Positions 33,288 through 43,690 of a DNA stretch of 64,000 bases are shown one piece after another; position 1 is the stretch's first letter, and each line of letters opens with the position of its first letter. A model generated the notes under the pieces. The model was not told the origin of the DNA and ran no database searches. It saw only the letters and a list, made by a program, of their open reading frames with translations. Source of the DNA: Enchytraeus crypticus (lineage: Eukaryota > Annelida > Clitellata > Enchytraeida > Enchytraeidae); NCBI GenBank assembly GCA_905160935.1, contig CAJHZI010000264.1, forward strand, positions 511,501 through 575,500, given 5' to 3'. The position numbers were made by a program, and so were the translations under genes.

Positions 33288-34219
33288 TTAGACCCTTTGA
33301 GGAATTAGCAAAAGAATTACACAAACCAATTCATAGAAAATTTACAAGAAGACAGGTAAATGTATTTGAAGTTGATGAAGTTTGGGGAGCTGATCTAGTT
33401 GAAATGCAGGAATGGAGTAAATAAAATAATGGATACAGGTATATCCTAAATGTTATTGATGTATTTTCAAAATATGTTTGGAGTATTCCACTAAGAGATA
33501 AGAAAGGTGAAAGTGTTACTGATGCTTTCAAATTAATAGTAAAAAAATCAAAGTCAATACCAAAACATTTATGGGTTGATCAAGGTAAAGAAGTTTACGA
33601 TACGAATATGAATGAGTGGTTGAAAGAGAATAATATTAATAGATATTCAACTTTCGGAGAGCATAAATCAGCAGTTGTGGAAAGATTCAATAGGACTCTA
33701 AAGGAAAGAATGTGGACTAGATTTACAGCTGAAAATACTAGAAATTGGATAAATATGTTGAATAGGCTAATAAAAGATTATAATAGTACATCTCATACAA
33801 CAATTGGAATGAGTCCAATAAAAGCAAGAGAGAAAACTAATTATGAATTAGCACTAGAGAATACTTTGAATAAAACCAATTATAATACCAAAGAGAAACC
33901 GAAATTTAAAGTTGATGATAAAGTTAGAATTAGCAGAATAAAGGGTTTGTTTGAAAAAGGGTATTTACCAAATTGGTCTGAAGAAGTATTCACAATTCAG
34001 AAAGTAAAAAACACAATTCCAATTACATATATTTTACGTGATACCCTTGGTGAAATCCTAGAAGGAGGTTTTTATGAGAATGAATTACAGAAAACTAATC
34101 AAGAATTATACAGAATTGAAAAGGTTTTACAAAAGAAAAAAATAAACGGTGTCGATCATGCTCTAGTTAAATGGAGTGGTTACAATAAGAAATATAGTGG
34201 ATTCCTGTGGAAAATTTAG
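33275..34219 (+). pseudogene. retroviral-type integrase with chromodomain (element B), broken
   Basis: This is the integrase (DDE superfamily) of Polintons, which would join the element's ends to host DNA. The first Asp lies in EVWGADLVEM, the second in LWVDQGKE, and the Glu in VVERFNRTLKERMW. The SH3-like and linker part follow (FKVDDKVRISRIKG). The C-terminus is a chromodomain (YRIEKVLQKKK followed by ALVKWSGYNKKYSGFLW), which in related integrases reads histone marks and steers insertion to chromatin. One or two breaks are present. Confidence 0.88.
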
Positions 34220-34271
34220 AAAATATTAAGTAACTAAAATTTGCTTAAAGAGAATATTTTTGTATAGTAAA

Positions 34272-34604
34272 ATGACAAACAACTCCACATTCACTCCAAT
34301 TACCAAATTTCAAGATCTAGAAGTAGATGAAATATATCTTGTTAATCATATTAAACCAATAAAGAGTACATATGGTGAATCATATATACTGAAAGTAATA
34401 AAAAATGGTGAAGATAATATTATTCAAGTCTTTTCTACGAAATCTATTAATGATTGTATAAAAGCTAAGAAGATAGAAAAATATCCTAAACAATTTAATT
34501 TTGTAGTAAAACGAATCACTAGTGGAAAATTTGCTGGAAAATGTTATGCAGAAATTGATGGCTTCAATAACGGAGTGAATGAAGGTTTTATAGAATTGAA
34601 GTGA
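34272..34604 (+). CDS. putative OB-fold single-strand DNA-binding protein of element B, 110 aa
   Basis: A short beta-rich frame: TKFQDLEVDEIYLVNHIKPI, then TYGESYILKVIKNGEDN, a variable middle, then FVVKRITSGKFAGKCYAEID. The pattern of a first strand, a TxYGxxxxL strand and late FxxKxI strands resembles small OB-fold proteins encoded next to the polymerase in Polintons. A single-strand DNA-binding role in replication fits the position but is inference. It starts at AGTAAAATG; the frame is open. Confidence 0.55.
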   Translation: MTNNSTFTPITKFQDLEVDEIYLVNHIKPIKSTYGESYILKVIKNGEDNIIQVFSTKSINDCIKAKKIEKYPKQFNFVVKRITSGKFAGKCYAEIDGFNNGVNEGFIELK

Positions 34605-34696
34605 TAATGTAGATGCTGATACAATTTTATATCATACATAGTGATATAAAATTATTTTGTAAAATATCTTAAATAAAATATATTATGCATAATAAA

Positions 34697-34819
34697 ATGG
34701 TAAACAAAGACAAAGTATTTTGCAAGGGACTCGTTGAATTGATAACCTTGTATTATCCTGAATATAAATCTCCCAAAAGGACAGCAGAAGGCATATTACA
34801 CAATCTAACGAATACGTGA
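34697..34819 (+). CDS. small element-B frame, 40 aa
   Basis: A short frame beginning MVNKDKVFCKGLVELITLYY behind an ATAATAAAATG start signal. It has no recognisable domain and may be the remaining head of a longer gene. The following 280 bases show no supported frame. Confidence 0.35.
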   Translation: MVNKDKVFCKGLVELITLYYPEYKSPKRTAEGILHNLTNT

Positions 34820-35107
34820 TGAACGAATAACGAATGTGTGATGAAAGTGATGAAGCCAATGAAGATAAAATTGTTCTCAAATCTCAAAACAAAAGTATCC
34901 TCCTAAAATGTGGACATGTCTTGAACGTAATGTAAATTGTACTTTGAAAAATAAGGTAAACCATGAAAGAACCAATAAACATAAAAACTAAGCAACTAAA
35001 AGCGTTAACGAAAGTGAATAATTATATATCCTATATATGATATATAATTTCATGCATGGATAAAAAATAAAAATAAATAGCTTAAAGAAATAAATTTTAT
35101 TAATAAA

Positions 35108-35578
35108 ATGAATAATAATAATAATAGAATGCCTAGAGGAAGACCAATTGGTACAACAAAAGATCGAAATAGAAGACGTATTCGAAACCATAATGGAAGA
35201 CTTATTGATTTTGATGGACTTCAATATAATAGATTGATTAATTCTGGTTATATATTAAATTCTGAAGGTACTGCTCTAATTCTGGATAATAATTCTAATA
35301 ATAACAGAAATATTCAAAGATCAAGAAAGAAATATACTACCAGAAAATTAACATCGAATGAATGCAAAGTTAAAAATCCTGATACTAAAAGATATATTAA
35401 TAGAACTGGTGTAGTGTTTAATAAACTAATCAAAAAATATCACTATGATACAAATAGAAATAAATTTATTACTAGAATAGTTGATCCAAAATCAGAAACA
35501 AAGATAAAAATTCATTCTCCAAAATTTAGTAAAAGAATTAAGCGTGGATATATTTATGAAAAAGAAGTAATATATTAA
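35108..35578 (+). CDS. AT-hook / 2-Cys-adaptor-like protein preceding the polymerase, 156 aa
   Basis: The N-terminus has a poly-Asn stretch followed by an AT-hook-like PRGRPIG. A 40-residue GRLIDFDGLQYNRLINSGY block, of a type seen in Polinton and iridovirus-like proteins, follows. Residues 98-125 (CKVKNPDTKRYINRTGVVFN) match the 2-Cys adaptor pattern NPxTxRxIxxxGxxFxKL. The C-terminus is strongly basic. It is directly followed by the polymerase region and could be its N-terminal extension or a separate DNA-binding factor. Confidence 0.6.
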   Translation: MNNNNNRMPRGRPIGTTKDRNRRRIRNHNGRLIDFDGLQYNRLINSGYILNSEGTALILDNNSNNNRNIQRSRKKYTTRKLTSNECKVKNPDTKRYINRTGVVFNKLIKKYHYDTNRNKFITRIVDPKSETKIKIHSPKFSKRIKRGYIYEKEVIY

Positions 35579-35580
35579 TA

Positions 35581-38500
35581 AATCCCAGCGTAAGATCCGA
35601 ACATGCCTTGTACAACAATGTTACAGTTTATGATTTAACTATTGTCAATGAAGCTGATCCTGAAATACAAATGAGTAAGTTACAGAAGAGAATAACTGAA
35701 TTGTGCAAGACTAAAGTTCAAAGAGGTTCTATAAAAGTAAATTTGAGGCTGACAATTGTATTTTCAAAACCTGACGCTGAAAATAATACTATTATTACAA
35801 ACAGATTCTATATTAACAGTAAAGCTGTTACTATAAATAACGGAAGTGAAATTAATAGAAATTTGAGACGTGCTAATAGGCAAATAATGCGTAAGATAGA
35901 TAGATTTACTAATGAAGGATCTGGTTGGAGTGTTGATCAAATTCAGAGACATCGTCTACATATTACTCGTCACAATCCATTAGCTGCGAGAAGTTATATT
36001 CCACTGCCAGATTGGATTCAAAATAAAAAAGCTACAATAAATATTAAAATTAATGATGATAAATGTTTTATATATTGTTTAGCAAGAGCTATAGATCCAA
36101 ATCCAGAAAAAAAAAATTTAGAACGTGTCAGGAAACATTTGGATAAAGTTTGTATAGATTTAGGTTTATTAGATATTAAAACACCTGTTTCCATGAAAGA
36201 TATTCCTAAAATTTAAGAGAAATATAATATTTCAGTTAACGTTTACGGTCATACAAGCAATAATTTTACAGTTATTAAATCAACAGATGTAAAATATGAC
36301 AATCATATTGATCTTCTCTATACCGAAAAATATGATATAAAACATTACGTATGGATAAAGAATTTCGAAAAGCTTCTACTACGACGCAATAAAAATAATA
36401 ACAAGAAATATCATTGCAAACATTGTCTTCTATACTTTGTTAGTCAAGAAAGTTGTGATAAACATAGTGAAAGATGTTTGACAATAAATGGTTCTCAAGC
36501 TATTCAAATGCCTAAGGATGGAAGTATTATAGAACTTAATCATTTGAAAAATACAGTTCCATGTCCTTTTGTAATATATGTTGATATGGAAGCTATATTG
36601 GAGAAAATGAAACCTCCCAAAGAAAAACTCAATAATAAATCTTCATATACAATACCAACACAAAAACATGAATGCTGCTCATTTGGTTATAAAGTTGTTT
36701 GCCATGAGAATGATAAATATAGTAAACCATATAAATATTTTCGTGGTGAAGATGCAGCGACAAAGTATTTTGAATCTTTATTCGAAGAAGAGAAAGAAAT
36801 AATTAAGCATATGAAAGAATTTAAAAATCAGATATAATTTGGAAACGTGCTCAATTGGAAGAATATAAAAGAGCAACAACATGTTACATATGTAAAACTA
36901 CATTTACACAAGATAATAAAAAAGTAAGAGATCATAATCATGTAACGGGATTATTCAGAGGGGCTGCATGTAATAAGTGTAATTTGAAAGAAACTTTCAT
37001 TGTCGAATAGAATTCCTGTTATAATTCATAATTTGAAGGGTTTTGATTCAAATCATTTAATGAAAGCTATTGGAAAATTCAACAAAAACTTACTGTAATT
37101 CCAAATAATATGGCAAAATATGTTTCATTCACTATTGGTACAGAAAGAAAAGAATACGATAAAAAATGTAAGAAATTTGTTACAAAAATTAGAAGTAATT
37201 TAACTTTTATTGATAGTTTTCAGTTCATGTCATCTAGTTTAAGTCAATTGGTTGATGATTTGAAAAAGAGTGATATTGATAAATTCAAATATACTCAAAA
37301 GTATTTTGGTAAATTAACAGATGTAATAACAAGAAAGGGTGTTTATCCTTATAGTTTTGTTTCAAGTTTCAAAAAATTTGACAAAGACCTAAATAATCTC
37401 AAACGAAAACATTTCAAAAATGATTTAACTAGAGAAGAAATTAGTAAAAAAGATTACAAGTTCTTTCAGCATGTATGTAGCACATTTAATATTAAAACTC
37501 TTGGGGATTATCACGATTTATATTTGAAAACTGATGTGTTGTTATTGGTTGATGTTTTCGAAAATTTTCGAAAAACTTATTTAGAATATTATGAATTAGA
37601 TCCCACTCATTACTTTAAAGCACCTGGACTGTCATGGGATGCATGTTTAAAAATGACAGGAATCAAATTAGATTTGCTAACGGATATTAATATACATTTA
37701 CTAATTGAAAAAGGATTACGAGGTGGCATTTCTATTGTAACAAATCGCAAAGGAACCGCAAGCAATAAGTAATTTAAGTAATTTTGATAAGAGTAAAAAA
37801 AGTACATATTTAGCATATTTAGACCTGAATAATCAGTATGGTTGGGCAATGTCTCAAAGTATACCATACGGTGGATTCAAATGGATAGAACCTAAAGAAT
37901 ATATTCTCCCTAGTTATGATGAATTATGTAATAATACTCTAAAGAAGGGTCACATTTTAGAAGTTGATTTGGAATATCCAAAAGAACTTCACGATTTACA
38001 TAATGAATTACCATACTGTCCGCAACATGTATTGATTTCAACAAATACGCTCTCAGATTATTCAAAAAGAGTAGCAAAGAAGCACAAAATTAAAGTGGGT
38101 AAATACACAAAACTCAGTCCTACACTCAATCATAAAACTAACTATGTAATTCATGAAAGAAATCTCAGACAAGCAATTGATGCGGGTTTAAAATTGAAAA
38201 AGATTCACAGAGTACTACAGTTTGATCAGAAACCGTGGATTAAGGACTACATTGATTTTAACACTGTAAAAAGAAAAGAAGCTAAGATTGAATTTGAAAA
38301 GAATTTCTTCAAACTGATGAATAATTCATTCTTTGGAAAAACAATGGAAGATAAAAGAAAACGTGTCAATGACAAATTGGTGACAACCACTAAAATGTTA
38401 AACAAATATGCGTCGAAACCAACATTTATAGCAAGTAAGATATTTGATGAAAACTTAGTTGCAATTCATAATATGCAAGATAAAATTGTACTTGATAAAC

Positions 38501-39102
38501 CAATTTATGTGGGTTTCTCAATTTTAGATATTTCCAAAACATTAATGTTCGATTTTCATTATAATTATATCAAGAAAAAATATAGAGGGAATAAAAGTGT
38601 TCTGCATTATATGGATACTGATTCACTAATATATACAATTACAACGAAAGATATATACAAAGATATGTATAAAAATAGAGAACATTTTGATCTCAGTGAT
38701 ATTACAAACGATGATTTAATTAAATATAAAGATGACACTAACAAAAAAGTTATTGGAACAATGAAAATGTAATATATTAACACTCCAATGGCTGAATTTA
38801 TTGCATTGAAAAGTAAAATGTATAGTATTAAGTTTGATGATGGTACAGAAAGTAAAAGAGCTAAAGGAATTGTTCATAGTGTCACTAAAAATGATGTAAG
38901 ACACGATATGTATAATAATACACTGGAAACAAATGGAAGTATGCATTCCAAAATGAATGTAATTAGAAGTGTAAAACATCAATTGTATACTATGACTATG
39001 AATAAAATTTCTCTTTCAGCATATGATGATAAAAGATATTTATTGAACGATGGTAAACGATCATATGCTTATGGACACTACAAAATTAATTTCAACAAAT
39101 GA
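35581..39102 (+). pseudogene. Polinton family B DNA polymerase (element B), broken
   Basis: This is the protein-primed-type DNA polymerase of element B, homologous along its length to the one at 1-3293. Recognisable parts in order are the RSYIPLPDWIQNKKATINI block, a zinc-finger-like CKHCLLYF region, exonuclease I (VIYVDMEAIL), an endonuclease-VII-like cysteine/histidine cluster (CYICKTTF, RDHNHVTGLFRGAACNKCN), and a conserved LGDYHDLYLKTDVLLLVDVF block. Polymerase motif A (YLDLNNQYGWAMSQS), motif B (KLMNNSFFGKTME), motif C (HYMDTDSL) and a thumb segment follow. Exonuclease and polymerase motifs are all present, but the gene is broken, with about five breaks. It is older or less constrained than the element A copy. 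Confidence 0.9.
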
Positions 39103-39382
39103 AAAGGATGAGTGGTTTATGAAATTAGTACCACTCAGCTAGCTTATAATTAAGAGCTGTGTGTAAAACCTCATAAAACCTTCCACTACACGTCTTGTAG
39201 CAAAGTCCACTTGCTAGTTCAAGGCTCAAGCAGTAAAATTCACATATGGTGAGCTTAAAAGTAAGTTGTTTTTGGTATGCAGTGCATCCTGAAAGAAATT
39301 AAAAGATATGTTAATCACATGCAAATTTTTTAGAAAATATTGTTGCGAGCCAATAGAATGCAAGCATGCATTGCTAACAGAG
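39103..39382. other. right flank of element B
   Basis: No coding frame. A short GTACCACTC motif near 39129 is shared with the region right of the element A polymerase near 3401. It may belong to the terminal sequence, but the match is too short to rely on. Confidence 0.3.
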
Positions 39383-39416
39383 TATAATAGATGCTAACAT
39401 ACTGTAATTAGTCAGT
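39383..39416 (+). promoter_or_regulatory. TATA box plus initiator
   Basis: TATAA at 39383-39387 and an initiator TCAGT at 39412-39416, whose A lies 31 bases from the first T of the TATA box. This is the classical animal core-promoter spacing. It lies about 20 bases before the ATG of the coiled-coil frame at 39434. Confidence 0.55.
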
Positions 39417-39433
39417 CTGTAAGTAGTAGTCTT

Positions 39434-39739
39434 ATGATCATTGCTATCAATTTGGCTGACCAACCACCTAGTTACAGTATAGTGGAAAGTTCTGATAATG
39501 AGATCGCTAACTTTTTGCTGTCATTAAATAATGTTAAAGACAACCGCATCAACTTAGAAAAATTAATTGCGAAAAACCGGAGTGAACGAAGAAATCTTGG
39601 TGTCAAGCTAAAGGGTATAAAGATGAAGTTACACAATTTAACTCAAGAGCTTCGTGCACTGCAAATACAATTGACACAAAAAGAAGCTGAAGAAAAAGAT
39701 TTAATAAGAAGATATAATGAAGTTGAAGATAACATTTAA
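39434..39739 (+). CDS. coiled-coil protein, 101 aa
   Basis: A compact open frame behind a TATA/initiator promoter. Residues 30-101 are a long predicted coiled coil (NLEKLIAKNRSERRNLGVK, then LHNLTQELRALQIQLTQKEA) with regular Leu/Ile spacing and high charge. The N-terminus (MIIAINLADQPPSYSIVESS) is uncharged. I do not recognise a family. It could be a small host gene or an accessory gene of element B, whose polymerase ends 330 bases upstream. Its base composition is less A-rich than the genes of element B, which favours a host or separate origin. Confidence 0.5.
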   Translation: MIIAINLADQPPSYSIVESSDNEIANFLLSLNNVKDNRINLEKLIAKNRSERRNLGVKLKGIKMKLHNLTQELRALQIQLTQKEAEEKDLIRRYNEVEDNI

Positions 39740-39770
39740 GGATTTAAGCTACACTGTAACAATTTTAATA

Positions 39771-39785
39771 CCCCCCTTTGGGGGG
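39771..39785. repeat. perfect short hairpin
   Basis: CCCCCCTTTGGGGGG, a perfect 6-bp inverted repeat with a 3-base loop, 30 bases after the coiled-coil gene's stop codon. Confidence 0.7.
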
Positions 39786-39989
39786 CAATCTTTAAAACCT
39801 TTGTATGCCTGTAGTAATTGCTATTCAGGTTTACAATGCGTTTTAATGTTTGCCTAAAAAATTTCACTTCACTGGAGTAATTGGTATGCAGAAATTTGGA
39901 TAACAAACGCAAAATCAACTAGAAATTACAGGTAAGCTATATGCTAATGTATTTTAAAATTTGATACTATATTTGTAGTAGATCCAACA

Positions 39990-40385
39990 TACAATATTTT
40001 CTAGTCTATATTTTCATGAGGTGTTGCAATTTCAGGGTACTAACCATATTTTCGTTTGGGGATCACATTCTCAGGAAGGTTCTATATTTGTAGGGGGTCA
40101 ATATTTGACAATTCAGATTCTATGTTTTCGTTTCTGTTAGTAACTCTCCTATGTTTACAGGGGTTTAGATATGCATAGACATTCAAAGGAGGTTCCATAT
40201 TTATAGGGGGTCAACACATGAAAACGTTTACGCCATGGCTTCGTTGGGGGGTTACATTTTCAAGGGATAGGCAGTGTTTTCGCTGAAGCCAACTTTCTAA
40301 GCTATGTTTTCGTTGGAGCCAGGAGTCCCGCAGTGTCTTGGTTGGGGTTAGGGGGGCCCCTGAATTTTGGTTAATGAGTCACCTT
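39990..40385. repeat. degenerate tandem repeat with TTTTCGTTGG motif
   Basis: About nine or ten imperfect units of 30-45 bases are built around TATNTTTTCGTTGGGG and TAGGGGGTCAA. Examples are ATTTTCGTTTGGGG (near 40050), TATTTGTAGGGGGTCAA (near 40085), ATTTATAGGGGGTCAA (near 40200), CTTCGTTGGGGGGTTA and TGTTTTCGTTGGAGCC (near 40305). It has no open frame and is G-rich on the plus strand. Confidence 0.65.
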
Positions 40386-40989
40386 TCTTACTATTGCTAC
40401 CACTCTTGTTACTGAAGCTGTTCTTTTCCTATATGTTTTAGGCTCACCTGCTTGGATTTGCCTCAATAGTGCTCGATGTTGCCATGAAAGACAGTAACAC
40501 TTGAATTGTTGTTATATTTATAATATTATTAATCGCCTCCTGAAGGGGAGGGGGGAGGTTAATTACAAAGTGTGATGGATTAAGAGGAAGGAACTACATG
40601 TACAATGTACTTACAATGAAATCATAAATATAGTATTGTCCGCAAATATCACGTTGTTATATGAACCGTCGCAACCTCGTCTCAATTAATTATTGAGTTT
40701 AAATTTTCTCATAGGCATAGACATAAGCTGGTGAATTGCCCATAAAGGCCATTGCGAAACGGTTTACGTGATGACGCTACAGCTGACCGAGGTTTGTTTC
40801 AAACAATGCTTTGGACATAGCGATAAATGCATGAAAAATTATAAAATGTTCCTTAAATTTACTCTTACATTGGCATTTATCCCGCAGAAGGTGATTATTG
40901 TATCCGTCGGCACATCATTTTAACATTTTCTGTCGTGTACGAAGAAACACACAATTGGAAACGACTATTTAGTGCATTTCAACTTATCA
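40386..40989. other. no gene seen
   Basis: No supported coding frame or recognised repeat. Confidence 0.4.
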
Positions 40990-42560
40990 ATCCAATCAGT
41001 CAATAAGAATTTAACACCCGGTTCCTCGCCATAAGGCAATGTCAGGGACGTCTCTTGCAGACTCTGCACAAGCAAGCGCCAATCACCAAACGATGACGAC
41101 TGAGTACACAAAGACCAAAAGATAAGGCGTGATCAAAACAGTGCAAGTATAAGATCCAAGGCAAGCGGGTTTTTTTTCTTACAGACGACTCGAGAAATAG
41201 CCTTTTGTACAGGTCTAGAGGTTTTCGGGAGATCGTGTAGAAGGGAGTTGCAATAATCAAGTTTAGAATGGTCAAGCGCATTGGCTAGTACAGCGGCAGA
41301 ACTGATATCAAGGGACTTAGAAATTTAACGTAATTGACGGATATGGAAAATAGAAGAACGACAGACTGCTGAAATGTGTATCAAAGTTTATATTTGAATC
41401 AAAAATTACACCAAGGTGACCTGCAAAAGCTGTGGGCATTAAAGGGATATTTTTTAATGTTATGGTTGAGCTATTATTTTATTGCGCTGCTGTCGGGTGC
41501 CGATGAGAAGGTATTCAGTTTTTGAAGGATTGACAACAAGACGATTAGCGAAAACCATGAGTGAATTAGAACAAGGTAGATGTAAGCTTGGACAGAGCAT
41601 CAAAAGAATCGGGACTGGAGAATGAGATTAAAGTATGGGTATCATCAGCGTAAAAGTGAAATTTTAGCGTCGAATCAGTTAGCAAGTGACTTAAGGGGGT
41701 GGTATATAATGTGAAAAGGAGGGGACCAAGCACAGAACCCTGAGGGACTCCACAAGGAAGAGTGCATGATGGTGATAAAGTGTTTTCAATACTTGCTGAT
41801 TGGGTACGCTCTGTGAAAAGTATGACGAAAGTAGGCCTTGTCAGAGATTGTCTGCCTTGTCAAAGATTCCTAAGCAAGAATTAAATCTATAAAAGAATAT
41901 AATATATGGAGATATATGGGAATATATAGGAATATATTGTATTTTATCGAGTCAAATCCAGCAGAGTGTTCGAGAAGAACTAGGGCAGATACGTTCTGTG
42001 CGTCCATGGCTAGGCAGAGATCATTGTGAATCTTGGTTAGTGCAGCTTCACTTGAGAAGAATTTTTGAAAAAAAAAAAAAAAAAGTGAGAGTGATGAGAA
42101 TGAATCTAAATGAAGACAAAGACGTGACTATGTAATCCTTTCGAGAACTTTGAAAGTGAAGTTAAGATTTGAAATAGGCCGATAGTTAAAAAGATCATTT
42201 TTTAGGTAAAGAAGCCTTATTCAAAAGAGGAGTTACAACGGCTTTTTTTAAATGAGATGGAAAGACACCTTCACTAAGGCAGAGGTTTATTAAGTGAGTA
42301 ATAGGAGGCTACAACTGCACCGATGCAGGATTGATTAGTTTAGTTGGAATGAGATCCAGAGAACAGGATGAATCAGACGAGTTAAGAATTTTAGCATAAA
42401 GTTTTGATGAGTTCCCAAGCGAAAACCTGACATTGTTGTTGGGGAAGAAGTGAAATTATCAGCAAATGAGAAATTTAAAGTAGACGAATAAGAAGAGGGT
42501 ACGGAAAATCAAAGATTGGTAACTTTATTACTAAAGAAATTCAGGGAGGATAAGGCGAGA
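40990..42560 (-). mobile_element. CR1/L2-like LINE, reverse orientation, TTGA-type tail
   Basis: On the minus strand: a fingers block readable near 42240-42330 (ITHLINLCLSEGVFPS), the palm CGVPQGSVLGP (near 41730-41760), an intact KFHFYADDT box (near 41645-41670), and thumb remnants near 41200-41540. The 3-prime non-coding end (40990-41110) matches the tails at 24940 and 59978, and ends in TTGA-like repeats. An A18 homopolymer at about 42067-42084 lies inside the copy. Many frame changes make it inactive. It is the same family as 20190-22262 but a different tail subfamily. Confidence 0.8.
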
Positions 42561-43059
42561 GTGGTAGATAGAAGCGACGTCGGAAGAAAGACATAACATA
42601 ACAGCCCACTGGGTCAGGAAGCACAGATGCTAGTTGGATGCCCATTTCCTCCTTCCTCTCCATGGTTATTAGTAATCGTTGCCTTTTGATGGCGTATCAA
42701 TTGCAGCCGGTGCGGATTTAGGAATAACCTTCCATCACCCTGGGATTTTTCCTTCCTAAGCTGTCTTCCTAGGTGGTCACACACAAAGTACTAATCGTGG
42801 TCGATGTAGCTTAACTTCAATAATTGACGCGCAACTAAACCAATTGCGCTAAATCCCGTCGTAAGAGATTTAGTTATATTTCTACTATGCAGAGAATCAA
42901 TCCATTGCATTCCATAATTTCTTAAGGTTATGTTTATTTTCAGTAATAATGTCTTTGAAATAAGAGCTATTGGATTGAGGAAGTAATTTGTTAATAAGAG
43001 TCGATTGATGTTTAACGATTGACCTGTTTTTTTAGCTTGCACTGGAGAGTACATACTTA
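42561..43059. other. no gene seen
   Basis: No supported coding frame. Confidence 0.4.
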
Positions 43060-43310
43060 CACATTTACAAGATCTAAGATCTTGTGGTAGAGAATTACAT
43101 AATGTTGCAGCAGCAAACATGAAGGGGCGTCTGCTAACGACAGATGTAATGTCTCGTACAGTCAGGAGATTTTTACTGGAGGAGAGAAGATTACGAGAGG
43201 GTTGATTTACTTATAGGATTAGATAGATAAGATGGTCTATCTTCATTCTATCCTCTTACAGCAAACTTTTTATTTTAAACTGAAGCTATCTTGAATTTTG
43301 TACTGATTGG
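43060..43310 (-). mobile_element. LINE reverse-transcriptase C-terminal fragment
   Basis: The minus strand reads FAAATLCNSLPQDLRSCKC near 43062-43120, the closing motif of CR1-like reverse transcriptases. It is preceded on the element strand by decayed sequence to about 43310. Too little is left to name the subfamily. Confidence 0.6.
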
Positions 43311-43564
43311 GAGCCAGTGTGGTTTCTTATAAGAAGAAAAGTGTGAGAGTTGAATTTTTTAAGATTACAGATAACATTAGCAAGAACAAGCAAGGTCTAA
43401 TGACTTTTTCTACAAAAAGACGTACATGTAGGCCTATAGAAGAAATTACGCTCCGCATTCTTAAAAAACATGAAAACTCTGTCCTATAAAACCTTATCGT
43501 TATTGCCTCCAGTTCCTTTTACATTACAAAAGAAGAAATTGTCCAACATTGCTAGCATTCCCCG

Positions 43565-43690
43565 TATTGTGCTCGGGTGTGGTTGGACCACAGCAGTATA
43601 GGGCAACCGCAAATAATCTGCTGCGTGTACGTAAGAGGCGGCTAAGGCAGGAGTTGAGGATGGCAAGAGGGAACCCACCTTACCATGAAA
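43565..43690. repeat. dispersed repeat shared with 19245-19340
   Basis: GCTCGGGTGTGGTTGGACCA, GGCAACCGCAAATAATCTGC, GAGGCGGCTAAGGCAGGA and GAACCCACCTTACC match the copy at 19245 in order and spacing. The class is unknown. Confidence 0.6.

Larger units (their letters stand above)
25990..39102 (+). mobile_element. Polinton/Maverick-type element B (adintovirus-like), fossil
   Basis: About 13 kb of virus-like DNA transposon carries both the capsid and the replication modules: protease, packaging ATPase, penton, major capsid protein, integrase and family B DNA polymerase. All genes but one are on the plus strand. Base composition is very A-rich on the coding strand, unlike the flanks. The element is broken, with roughly ten breaks overall, mostly in the polymerase. 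Several structural genes still look whole, so the insertion is fairly recent. The given ends are the outermost genes; true termini lie somewhat outside and no terminal inverted repeat was identified. Its polymerase is clearly divergent from that of element A, so the two are separate lineages. Confidence 0.92.

Noticed and set aside
25246-39400. Terminal inverted repeats of element B
   Set aside because: I compared both flanks by eye and found no convincing match, only short strings such as GTACCACTC; not reported as a feature.
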